A model generated the notes under the pieces. That model was not told the DNA's origin and did not search any database. It worked only from the letters and a program-made list of their open reading frames with translations. The translations under genes and the position numbers were made by a program. A stretch of 64,000 nucleotides of DNA, taken from positions 17,632 through 81,631 of the forward strand of contig JAGXAB010000020.1 of assembly GCA_018971775.1 (NCBI GenBank), read 5' to 3'. Positions 20,101-26,266 of the stretch are shown piece by piece. The DNA comes from Cyanobacteria bacterium REEB67. Its GTDB lineage: Bacteria > Cyanobacteriota > Vampirovibrionia > Obscuribacterales > Obscuribacteraceae. Position 1 is the first letter of the stretch; the number at the start of each line of letters is the position of its first letter.

Positions 20101-20294
20101 ACGAGCACGTCAATCTCAGGGACGCTCAGGTAGAAGCGTTCAGCACAATCCTCTGGCCAGGCTCATATGACTACGAGTACGTTGTCCAAGTAACAACTCC
20201 GGGGCATTATCTCGCCGCTCCGGCCAAGGTACAGGAAATGTACGCAAGCGAAACTAACGGCTCATCGCAGACCGAGTCCATTGTCGTCGAGTAA
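14196..20294 (+). CDS. Secreted alpha-2-macroglobulin family protein with thioester
   Basis: At 2032 residues this is the largest gene of the window. Bacterial alpha-2-macroglobulins trap proteases that attack the cell envelope. A hydrophobic signal segment (about 16-37) has no lipobox cysteine, so the protein is probably periplasmic or secreted and not a lipoprotein like E. coli YfhM. An N-terminal region with Ig-like repeats is followed by an MG2-like block (LPLYRPGQNVKIKGW, about 739) and the conserved DGKATVDFKLPDNVTNYAVLA block (about 1320). The thioester motif is CSEQ at 1522-1525. A helical thioester domain and C-terminal receptor-like beta domains complete it. A GGGGA ribosome site supports the start. 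There is no pbpC neighbour. Its stop lies one base from that of cysK. Confidence 0.92.
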   Translation: MVTGRRTIIEANQARALILAFLAIFYSLPVGFLPALAEDDEVAPLQYSIAEVKDKSSDSSSTDGSETSAKSANAAQKLTIAPERINALFSKLPALPVDSKKKFVIPEDSLIKPPLVKGDTVSVFTLPLNMGKARGADQASMSERPPQATVNPNTVLKVTRISPEGQTSPNSEISIEFSEPMIALGQEINSASSKFASLTPQQPGLWQWDGTQTLIFNSSIRRLPMATDFRLRVPAGIRSLDRHVLTAERQVSFRTDTVQVTSFNQDNKVTTTTPRLELGFNQFINPQVILTKTKVKVGNVEVPVQLTPNQNFEVSASGSQSAIAFEPIKPLPTNSKVDVYVEGDLPSAEGPLAGCAESHYTFRTYAPLQLTRKRCEGLACDPPDRPQYQNSSRINIQFNNIIDTLKFQKNWVRISPPVEDLEVLDSNSRSLPYQPNNIPRMPRFDESACLEISGKFEPFKRYKITFGKDVQDIYGQSLGSDQSVLLDVKNRRPGVGEGEFKILGARTEKRYKIWVQGAPYARVTIYRVKPEDWGIFHKKRFEGSEMGSKLAQLNYAISTKGRELDIDLTPYLKHNCGQLMVICELPRQYTSEEKEAARANAHTTQIAQETGMVEYSPRRSCWIECTALNMNELGIQDALVLVTDDVDGKPLAGVTVKRLDGKDSSVTDEKGLAHLDIGWKMKPSMETALNPQAYMDHFFDNTMIAVKGDDSCILTPSGTYQRMFAAGLQKEYLWYAVSDLPLYRPGQNVKIKGWVRRVENADEGKRLLNFPAVKFIHYVFSDASTNSILKGQMEVDETGGFSLDLPIPDKAQLGAATVNLSTTKPEASTPGQLASVTARSEVDTEVKFNIQEFKRPEFQITVNKPAQSLFVGNEPVILEAHTKYLAGGVLSGAPARWTVSTVEAGVTPENWPDYGFYNKYSKTLSEKESKGLSTAKTYTGTTDSDGVSKIKISTDKIPLQTAVTYNCEATVTDLNNQQWSERTSFVVVPDKTNLGIAINSNSYEPDSSVELKIIACDWHGKLRAGKPILIRWRESDAVNSDSYFQTTEQSLVSTDKPSIVTFKPSSKSKEVLAEVSLNDGSALTTTGSYKLSQQTKPAVEAPSVELTTDKANYKPGDIAHIHLKTNLVPAYGVLNFEREEIFATLPLHLTKSEETFDFAIKDGLYPGINLHAFVTRGGSDRADSNMRLSIPPLQRQLHLTAKSDNSNKSPGAPARIDIAVADQEGKAVADTQVALTVVDKAVLVLSPAKWPDILERFYPITTRSSSTRQERHQYTGLNIQVSNGRIGGSSQPPNPFLNAPTTLRSNFTPQALFKAALKTNQDGKATVDFKLPDNVTNYAVLALAAAGSDKFGQSESAFTTRLPLVIKPSPPRFLNLHDRFDLPIVIRNTTDKALQAEVVMRASNCDLIENAKVVTVPANGRAEVSFAAVASTIGKAYFQCVAVAGEINDAAQFDLPVQVPVSRLSTAAYGSLNATQAAARQQITLPAAVEPAYGGLTISTSSTVLQCLSDAYKYLRTYSYDCSEQISSRLLAMLSLKDMTAAFGLADQAEKAAIENQINDDIETLQKRNGPGGGFGLWSASDEHDIPFVSLQVANALRLAEAQHYRVDKGILNYAVNYLRTLESNPTNKSNASSSDFATRAYALHVRHLMKEDDSAAAARVIADWQTLTKEATAGHKPPQLSTETAAWLLPVVARDKTLQSQAELLRRLINNCVKQTASTACTTYDGYNGQDYLIFASGRRADAAVLEALLEDQPDSALIPKLANNLLLTRKNGIWSGTQENSYALCALAKYFALCESETPDFSSQSWLGNTLVAKQKFSGRSLETETVLVPTRIVASKTKGQTADIIVSKTGPGRLYYRVAMDFVPKELQQKAADHGFEIERTYEGVDDKNDAVLTKDGTWHFKSGAAIKAKVHFKTRGQRYHVVMNAPLPAGVEILNAALLGHRTQSAAATIDASSDASRFRRWSWYEHVNLRDAQVEAFSTILWPGSYDYEYVVQVTTPGHYLAAPAKVQEMYASETNGSSQTESIVVE

Positions 20295-20295
20295 T

Positions 20296-21243
20296 TTAAG
20301 CCTGTTCAAATAGCGGCGTCGATAAATAACGTTCGCCGGTGCTGCAGCAGATGGTAACAATTGTCTTGCCGGCATTTTCCGGGCGCCTGGCGAGTCGCAC
20401 GGCCGCTTCGACGTTAGCACCACTACTGATGCCGGCCAGGATGCCCTCTTCGCGCGGCAATCTGCGACCCATGGCGAAGGCTTCGTCATTGCTTATAGTT
20501 ATGACTTCGTCAATGACATTCAAATCTAGATTCTTCGGTACAAATCCAGCGCCGATACCCTGTATCTTGTGCGGTCCCGGTTTGACTTCCTGACCGGCGC
20601 GGGTCTGGGTGATTACCGGACTGTCGACTGGCTCGACGGCAACGATTTTTACTTCGGGATTGCGTTCTTTCAATACCTGACCGACACCGGATATGGTGCC
20701 ACCCGTTCCGACACCGGCGACGAAAATATCGATGTGACCATCGGTATCGTTCCAGATTTCTTCGGCGGTTGTCTCACGGTGAATTTTTGGATTGGCCGGA
20801 TTGGAAAATTGCTGCAGGATATATGAGTCAGGAGTCGACGCCACCAGAGCTTCAGCTTTGGCGATGGCGCCTTTCATGCCTTCTGGACCGGGCGTCAAGA
20901 CCAGCTCAGCACCGAGGGCGGCCAGCATCTTGCGACGCTCGATGGACATTGTCTCGGGCATTACCAAAATGATTTTGTAACCGCGAGCGGCGGCGACAAA
21001 GGCAAGAGCGATGCCGGTATTGCCGGAGGTGGGCTCGATCAATGTCGTCTTACCGGCGGTGATCAAGCCTTTGCTTTCGGCGTCATCGACCATGGAGACG
21101 CCGATACGATCTTTGACAGAACCAAGCGGATTCATCGACTCGAGTTTGACTAAAATGGTGGCGTCAAGGCCTTCGCTGATGCGATTGAGCTTGATCAACG
21201 GTGTCTGGCCGACGGCCCGGGAAACGTTTGCCTTAGGTGCCAT
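20296..21243 (-). CDS. cysK: Cysteine synthase A (O-acetylserine sulfhydrylase)
   Basis: This PLP enzyme makes cysteine from O-acetylserine and sulfide. The PLP lysine lies in NPLGSVKDR (Lys44 from the chosen start). The substrate loop [20 protein letters not shown] and the PLP-phosphate loop [10 protein letters not shown] follow. The length of about 315 residues is normal. Two in-frame ATG codons exist (21258 and 21243). I chose the inner one because the first five residues do not fit the family, though neither has a strong ribosome site. The gene overlaps the end of the upstream secreted-protein gene by 11 bases and is probably cotranscribed with it. Confidence 0.93.
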   Translation of the reverse strand: MAPKANVSRAVGQTPLIKLNRISEGLDATILVKLESMNPLGSVKDRIGVSMVDDAESKGLITAGKTTLIEPTSGNTGIALAFVAAARGYKIILVMPETMSIERRKMLAALGAELVLTPGPEGMKGAIAKAEALVASTPDSYILQQFSNPANPKIHRETTAEEIWNDTDGHIDIFVAGVGTGGTISGVGQVLKERNPEVKIVAVEPVDSPVITQTRAGQEVKPGPHKIQGIGAGFVPKNLDLNVIDEVITISNDEAFAMGRRLPREEGILAGISSGANVEAAVRLARRPENAGKTIVTICCSTGERYLSTPLFEQA

Positions 21244-21715
21244 CTGCTTTATCCGCATTTTTGGCAGCTTCGGCTTGAGCGGCGCTGGCCTTCATGTCAG
21301 CCTGGTTTCTTTCGCCAATCTCTTTTTTGATTTTACCTTTTTTGTACATTTTGTCGTCTTTTTTAGCCAGACCGGCCTTCATCATGCGGTCGCCTTCTTC
21401 GATCAAACTTTGAATGTGTTTGACCATGGCCTTGTTTTTCTTTTGCATGCGCTTTTCGTCAGCGGTAAAGTCGGTCGGCGATGCGCCATTGCCTGTCGGA
21501 GCCGGTACGAGACCAGAGGAAGGCGAAGCCGAAGGTGATGCAGTTGATGACGATGAAGAAGATGACGAAGCGGGCGGTGTTATCTGAGCATTTGGTGAGG
21601 CACCAAAAAAGTCATTGACCTTATCCGACGAAGACTGCGCTAGAGCTGGCGCAGATGCCAAAACTAACAGGCCGGTAAGGGACGTACAAAGTGCTGCCAG
21701 AGATTGCTTGAACAT
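21233..21715 (-). CDS. Small secreted protein of unknown function
   Basis: The product has about 160 residues. A clean signal peptide ([20 protein letters not shown]) ends with a PALAQ cleavage site. A Ser/Pro/Ala-rich linker follows, and the C-terminal half is a Lys/Ala/Asp-rich helix (about 100-160). That highly charged helix with many KK, MKAG and KKD steps may bind nucleic acid or polyanionic envelope material, but this is speculation. I placed the start at ATG 21715, with GAGGG eight bases upstream. An upstream in-frame start at 21757 would add 14 residues before the signal peptide. It overlaps the start of cysK, so the two are likely one operon. Confidence 0.7.
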   Translation of the reverse strand: MFKQSLAALCTSLTGLLVLASAPALAQSSSDKVNDFFGASPNAQITPPASSSSSSSSTASPSASPSSGLVPAPTGNGASPTDFTADEKRMQKKNKAMVKHIQSLIEEGDRMMKAGLAKKDDKMYKKGKIKKEIGERNQADMKASAAQAEAAKNADKADGT

Positions 21716-21799
21716 TGGGAAAACCCTCAGATACTGACTACTTAGTCTAACTCGCAAAGGGCGCGCTTGCTCTAATTTACGCTCATTTTGGCGAGTATT

Positions 21800-23365
21800 C
21801 TAAAGATACTTATTGTGCAAATCCAGTGCTAGTGCCTTTTCCAGGGCGTAGGCCACCTTGATAAGCGATGCATCCGAGATCGGTGCGCCGACGAGCTGCA
21901 GGCCAACCGGCATTTTAGCTTCGCCCAGTCCGCAGGGCAGCGATATACCGGGCAAGCCGGCCAGGTTGGCGGGGATGGTGGCGATGTCATTGAGATACAT
22001 TTGCAGGGGATCGCCGGTTTTTTCGTCAAATTTAAAAGCACAGGTCGGGGCAGTCGGCGATAACAAAACGTCGTAATCGGCAAAGACGCGAGCAAAATCT
22101 TCGGTGATCAAACGCCTTACTTGCTGCGCTTTTTTGTAATAGGCGTCGTAATAGCCGGTACTGAGGGCGTATGTACCGAGCATGATCCGTCGCTTCACCT
22201 CAGAGCCAAAGCCCTCGTTGCGCGATGAGAAATACATCGAGAGGATGTCTTTTTCCTGGGTGGCGCGGTGGCCGTAGCGCACTCCGTCAAAACGAGAGAG
22301 GTTGGCGCTTGCCTCGGCTGTGGCCAGGATGTAATAGACCGGTAGGGCATATTTGGAGTTAGGCAGACTGACTTCATCGACGGTGGCACCGAGCTTACTC
22401 AGAAGTTTGGAAGCGGCCAGCACAGAATCGCGCACATCCGGGTCGATACCTGCACCAGTAAGTTCGCGGATGACACCAACGCGCACGCCTTTGAGATGCT
22501 CTTCCGGACTGGACTTGGCTAGATTTCGCACATAATCGATGGTGAGCTCGGGATGATTTTTAGGGTTGAAATTTTTGTAGGGCTCGAGCAGAGATGTCGA
22601 ATCTTTCTCGTCGTGGCCTGATACCGCAAGCAGTGTCAAAGCACAATCTTCGACCGAGCCGGCGAATGGTCCAATCTGATCGAGACTGGAGGCGAAGGCG
22701 ACCAGACCGAAGCGCGAGACCGTGCCGTAAGTGGGCTTCATACCGACGACACCACAAAAGGCAGCCGGTTGGCGGATAGAGCCGCCGGTGTCTGATCCAA
22801 GCGAGCTGACGGCAAAGCCGGCCGCTACAGCAGCTGCCGAGCCGCCCGAAGATCCGCCCGGCACGCGGGAAAGGTCGTAGGGATTTTTAGTCCGTTTAAA
22901 AGCCGAATGCTCGGTCGAAGAACCCATGGCAAATTCGTCCATGTTGGTCTTGCCGATAATGACAGCGCCGTTATCTTTGAGATTGGCCACGGCGGTCGCT
23001 TCATAAGTAGACGCAAAGTCGCCGAGTATTTTGCTGCCGCAGGATGTCTTTGTGCCAATGGCGCACATATTGTCTTTGATCGCCACCGGTATGCCGGCGA
23101 GCGCGGGCAGGTCATTTGTACCGGGTCCATTAGAGGCACCGGTAGAGGCACCGGCGGCGATGCGGACATCGATGCGAGCCGCTTCGGCTAGAGCCGTCTC
23201 AGCCGACAAACTAATGAAGGCATCGATGTCGCCTTCGTACCTATCGATTTGATCGAGATGTGCCCGGGTGAGCTCCACGGCCGTCACCTCCTTGTTTTTG
23301 AGCAAGGTCGACAGTTCGCCGATCGATTTTCCCAGTAATTGTTTGGAGATCGTTTTTTCAGACAT
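21800..23365 (-). CDS. gatA: Asp-tRNA(Asn)/Glu-tRNA(Gln) amidotransferase subunit A
   Basis: GatA is the glutaminase subunit of the GatCAB complex, which converts Glu-tRNA(Gln) and Asp-tRNA(Asn) to the amidated forms. The amidase-signature triad is visible as Lys97 (IPVAIKDN), Ser172 (PGGSSGGSA) and Ser196 (DTGGSIRQP), with the same spacing as in characterised GatA proteins. The 521 residues include a small low-complexity insert (about 69-84, AAGASTGASNGPG). Its start overlaps the fabF stop by one base (TGATG), so it is translationally coupled to a fatty acid gene. gatB and gatC are not in the window. Dependence on asparagine transamidation cannot be judged, because asnB is also present here. 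Confidence 0.95.
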   Translation of the reverse strand: MSEKTISKQLLGKSIGELSTLLKNKEVTAVELTRAHLDQIDRYEGDIDAFISLSAETALAEAARIDVRIAAGASTGASNGPGTNDLPALAGIPVAIKDNMCAIGTKTSCGSKILGDFASTYEATAVANLKDNGAVIIGKTNMDEFAMGSSTEHSAFKRTKNPYDLSRVPGGSSGGSAAAVAAGFAVSSLGSDTGGSIRQPAAFCGVVGMKPTYGTVSRFGLVAFASSLDQIGPFAGSVEDCALTLLAVSGHDEKDSTSLLEPYKNFNPKNHPELTIDYVRNLAKSSPEEHLKGVRVGVIRELTGAGIDPDVRDSVLAASKLLSKLGATVDEVSLPNSKYALPVYYILATAEASANLSRFDGVRYGHRATQEKDILSMYFSSRNEGFGSEVKRRIMLGTYALSTGYYDAYYKKAQQVRRLITEDFARVFADYDVLLSPTAPTCAFKFDEKTGDPLQMYLNDIATIPANLAGLPGISLPCGLGEAKMPVGLQLVGAPISDASLIKVAYALEKALALDLHNKYL

Positions 23366-24621
23366 CAGTCTTTAAATCGTTTGAAAACCAGCGAGCAATT
23401 GTGACCGCCAAAACCAAAGCTGTTCGACATGACGATGTCGACTTTGGCATTGTGCACGGCTACATTTGGCACGTAGTTGAGATCGCATTCGGGATCGGGA
23501 TCTTCGAGGTTTATTGTCGGAGGCAAAACATTGTGCTCGATGGCCATGAGAGCGACAGCCGCTTCGATGGCACCGGCGGCACCAAGCAGGTGACCGGTCA
23601 TCGACTTGGTCGAGCTGACGGCGAGCTTGTGCGAGGTGGCGTGCTCGCCAAAAACGCGCTTGATCGCGGCCGTTTCGGCTTTGTCACCTAATGGCGTCGA
23701 AGTACCGTGAGCGTTGATGTAATCGACCTCATCCGGTCTGATGCCGGATTGTTTGAGAGCGATGGCCATAGCACGCGCTGCGCCGTCGCCGTCGGCTCTC
23801 GGCTGGACGATATCGTAGGCGTCTCCGGTGCTACCAAAGCCGGTAATCTCGGCATAGATGCGAGCGCCGCGAGCTTTTGCATGGGTGAGCGATTCGAGCA
23901 TCAAAACGGCACCACCTTCGCCCATGACGAAGCCGTCACGTTTTTTGTCGAAGGGACTGCTTGCTTTTTCCGGTTGATCGTTGCGAGTGGAGAGGGTGCG
24001 AGCAGAAGCAAATCCGGCCATGACCAGAGAAGCAATCGGCGCTTCCGAGCCGCCGGCAAACATGACGTCTGCTTCGCCGCGCTCGATGATGCGATAGCCA
24101 TCACCAATTGAATTGGCAGAAGTGGCGCAGGCAGTGACGCTACAAGTATTTGGCCCTTGAGCGCCGTGAATCATCGAGACCCAACCAGCCGCCATATTGA
24201 CGATCAGCGAGGGCACGGTAAAAGGCGAGCAGCGGTCTGGACCCTTTTGCATGAGGACGTTGTACTGGTCTTCGATCACCTGGAAGCCGCCGGCAGCGGA
24301 ACCAACCGCGGTGCCGACCATTTCCGGATTGCACTGACTCAAATCAAGCTTTGAATCGGCAAGAGCCAGACGGCTCGCGGCGATGGCAAAGTGAATGAAA
24401 CGGTCGGCACGCTTGACCCATTTCGGCTCCATATAAAGAGTCGGATCAAAGTCGTACATTTCCGCCGCAATTTTGCAGGACGGTCTGAGATTTTCCGGGA
24501 TACGTCGAACCAGCTTCACACCGGAACGACCATTTACAATGCCATCCCAGAATTGGTCTTTACCGGTACCGACTGAACATACAGGCCCGATCCCGGTGAT
24601 GACAACACGCTCTTTTGTCAT
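23365..24621 (-). CDS. fabF: Beta-ketoacyl-ACP synthase II
   Basis: It carries out chain-elongating Claisen condensation in type II fatty acid synthesis. The catalytic triad is Cys165 (CSVTACATSAN), His305 (NAHGTSTPLGD) and His344 (KSMTGHLLGAAGA), as in KAS II. The length of 418 residues is typical. It lies downstream of acpP and fabG in one minus-strand run. A terminator-like hairpin and a short GC-rich hairpin in the 155-base gap to acpP could lower its expression relative to ACP. gatA overlaps its stop by one base. The ribosome site (AGAAGA) is weak. Confidence 0.95.
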   Translation of the reverse strand: MTKERVVITGIGPVCSVGTGKDQFWDGIVNGRSGVKLVRRIPENLRPSCKIAAEMYDFDPTLYMEPKWVKRADRFIHFAIAASRLALADSKLDLSQCNPEMVGTAVGSAAGGFQVIEDQYNVLMQKGPDRCSPFTVPSLIVNMAAGWVSMIHGAQGPNTCSVTACATSANSIGDGYRIIERGEADVMFAGGSEAPIASLVMAGFASARTLSTRNDQPEKASSPFDKKRDGFVMGEGGAVLMLESLTHAKARGARIYAEITGFGSTGDAYDIVQPRADGDGAARAMAIALKQSGIRPDEVDYINAHGTSTPLGDKAETAAIKRVFGEHATSHKLAVSSTKSMTGHLLGAAGAIEAAVALMAIEHNVLPPTINLEDPDPECDLNYVPNVAVHNAKVDIVMSNSFGFGGHNCSLVFKRFKD

Positions 24622-24636
24622 TGTTCTTCTGCTTAA

Positions 24637-24651
24637 GCCGGCTTGGCCGGC
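24637..24651 (-). promoter_or_regulatory. Short GC hairpin in fabF leader
   Basis: Two GCCGGC hexamers (24637-24642 and 24646-24651) are separated by three bases and would form a tight hairpin about 15 bases before the fabF start codon, next to its weak ribosome site. It may dampen translation initiation. Both hexamers are self-complementary, so chance occurrence in GC-rich DNA is possible. Confidence 0.35.
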
Positions 24652-24661
24652 GGTCTCTATT

Positions 24662-24707
24662 AAAAATCAGGCCAAAGTGGGCCCATTTTTTGGCAGGCCC
24701 ACTTTGG
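24662..24707 (-). terminator. Intrinsic terminator/attenuator between acpP and fabF
   Basis: A perfect 12-base stem (24696-24707 with 24672-24683) with a 12-base loop is followed on the minus strand by CCTGA and five T residues. It lies 70 bases after the acpP stop. It would end most acpP transcripts and let some through to fabF, giving a high ACP to synthase ratio. The T-run is short and offset by five bases, so termination may be partial. Confidence 0.6.
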
Positions 24708-24776
24708 AGTCAACACTATGGCTGCACTGGAGTAAAAGGTGGCTGCTGCTTGAATAATTTCAAGTACAGACCAGTC

Positions 24777-25016
24777 TTAAATGTGTCCAGCAATATACTT
24801 GACGGCTTCACCGACTGTAGTGATCTTTTCGGCATCTTCGTCAGGAATTTCCATTCCGAACTCTTCTTCTAGAGCCATTACAAGTTCTACTGTGTCGAGC
24901 GAATCGGCACCAAGATCCTTGGTGAAACTCGCTTCCATGGTCACTTCGTCACCGTTGACGTTGAGTTGTGCCACGGCTACCTTCTTAACTCTTTCGAAGG
25001 CTTCCTTCTCTTCCAT
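24777..25016 (-). CDS. acpP: Acyl carrier protein
   Basis: This 79-residue acidic protein carries growing acyl chains on a phosphopantetheine arm. Attachment is at Ser39 in the canonical [20 protein letters not shown] context. The rest is a typical four-helix ACP. It sits between fabG (137 bases upstream) and fabF (155 bases downstream), the common fab cluster order. The downstream hairpin at 24662-24707 probably lets ACP be made in excess over the enzymes that follow. Confidence 0.97.
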   Translation of the reverse strand: MEEKEAFERVKKVAVAQLNVNGDEVTMEASFTKDLGADSLDTVELVMALEEEFGMEIPDEDAEKITTVGEAVKYIAGHI

Positions 25017-25153
25017 GAGTAACTAATACCCCCTCAAAAACTGCACGTAAAACTAGGCTGGACACTAAGCTGTGCCAAGGGCAACTAGAATATCACGTCC
25101 AAAAAACTATCAACGATTTGTGTAAAGGATCCCATTTTCTTGCCCGGCTCAAT

Positions 25154-25894
25154 TTAGGTGTATAGGCCGCCATTGACTTCCATAACTTGACCGGTCACAT
25201 AGGAGCCCGGCCCGGCGAAAAACAGCACTGCTGCTGCGATATCTTCGGGGGTGCCCATACGCTTCAAGGGTATCTTCTCGACGAACTTGCTTATAATTTC
25301 CTCACCCAGAGCCTGGGTCATCGCCGTATCAATGAAGCCCGGAGCGACGGCATTGGCGGTGATATTGCGGGAAGCGTATTCAAGAGCTACGGTCTTTGTG
25401 AAGCCAATCAGTCCAGCTTTGGCAGCGGCATAGTTTACCTGGCCAAAGTTGCCGTGCACACCTGTCGTGCTGGCGATATTGATGATCCGGCCGGAGCGCT
25501 GCTTGGACATCACTTTCAGAACCGGCTGGGCGACTTTGAAGGCCGAGGTCAGGTTGGTGTCGATCACGGCCTGCCATTGATCTTCAGTCATTCGCATAAA
25601 CAAAGCGTCCCTGGTGATGCCGGCATTATTTACCAGGACATCGATACGCCCCCACTTGGCGACTACGCCTTCAACCATCGCTTTGACGCTTTCGGTATTG
25701 GTGACGTTACAGGCGATGGCCATGGCCTGACCGCCTTCTTCTAAAAATTCTTTGGTGGTTTGCTGGCAAAGTTCTTCATTGATATCGGTAATGACGACTT
25801 TTGCCCCTTCTTTCATCAGGCTGTGGGCGATTGCCCGGCCAATGCCGCGACCCGAACCGGTCACGATGGCCACCTGGTCAGCTAGTTTGCTCAT
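25154..25894 (-). CDS. fabG: 3-oxoacyl-ACP reductase
   Basis: It reduces 3-oxoacyl-ACP to 3-hydroxyacyl-ACP with NADPH. It is a classical short-chain dehydrogenase of 246 residues. The cofactor motif is TGSGRGIG (12-19) and NNAG is at 89-92. The catalytic residues are Ser142, Tyr155 and Lys159 in YAAAK. The C-terminal PEDIAAAVLFFAGPGSYVTG block is typical of FabG. It heads the fabG-acpP-fabF-gatA run on the minus strand. A 15-base palindrome lies about 120 bases upstream of its start and could be an operator. Confidence 0.95.
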   Translation of the reverse strand: MSKLADQVAIVTGSGRGIGRAIAHSLMKEGAKVVITDINEELCQQTTKEFLEEGGQAMAIACNVTNTESVKAMVEGVVAKWGRIDVLVNNAGITRDALFMRMTEDQWQAVIDTNLTSAFKVAQPVLKVMSKQRSGRIINIASTTGVHGNFGQVNYAAAKAGLIGFTKTVALEYASRNITANAVAPGFIDTAMTQALGEEIISKFVEKIPLKRMGTPEDIAAAVLFFAGPGSYVTGQVMEVNGGLYT

Positions 25895-26266
25895 TCTTTT
25901 ATTGACCCCAACTACTAATACATAAATGGATGCAGGGCATCTAATTTACTTGGTCGAGATTGAAATCGGCGCTGCCTATCAAAACCTTAAAGCGCAATCT
26001 TTACCTGCCCTAACGTTTTAAACGTTCGCCAAGATAAAACTTGGTCCTTTTGTCACGAAATTCCAAATTTGCAGGGGGGTTTATACGAATCAGGTCGCGT
26101 CAAAAACACGTGACATGAATTACGTTCTCAATTAATCTCTTTACATAACCGGCGAGGAGCTTTAGCGACTTTCTCGGTCAAGGCGCAGTAATGAGCCCTG
26201 ATTCGAGGCGCTTTGCCACACCCTGCTCTTCCAGTCGGCGCACAAAAAGGAAACTGGAGATAAGCA
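25895..26266. other. Divergent intergenic region between fabG and the HExxH gene
   Basis: These 372 bases hold no gene I can support. They must contain the promoters of fabG (minus) and of the gene at 26267 (plus). No near-consensus -35/-10 pair was found for either. A GTGACA box at 26110-26115 has only poor -10 partners. The one distinct element is the palindrome at 26012-26026. Confidence 0.5.
26012..26026. promoter_or_regulatory. AACGTTT palindrome, possible operator
   Basis: AACGTTTTAAACGTT is a 15-base palindrome with perfect seven-base half sites around one central base. It lies in the divergent region, about 120 bases before fabG and 240 before the other gene. The size fits a dimeric repressor site, but no known family consensus is claimed. 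Confidence 0.3.
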
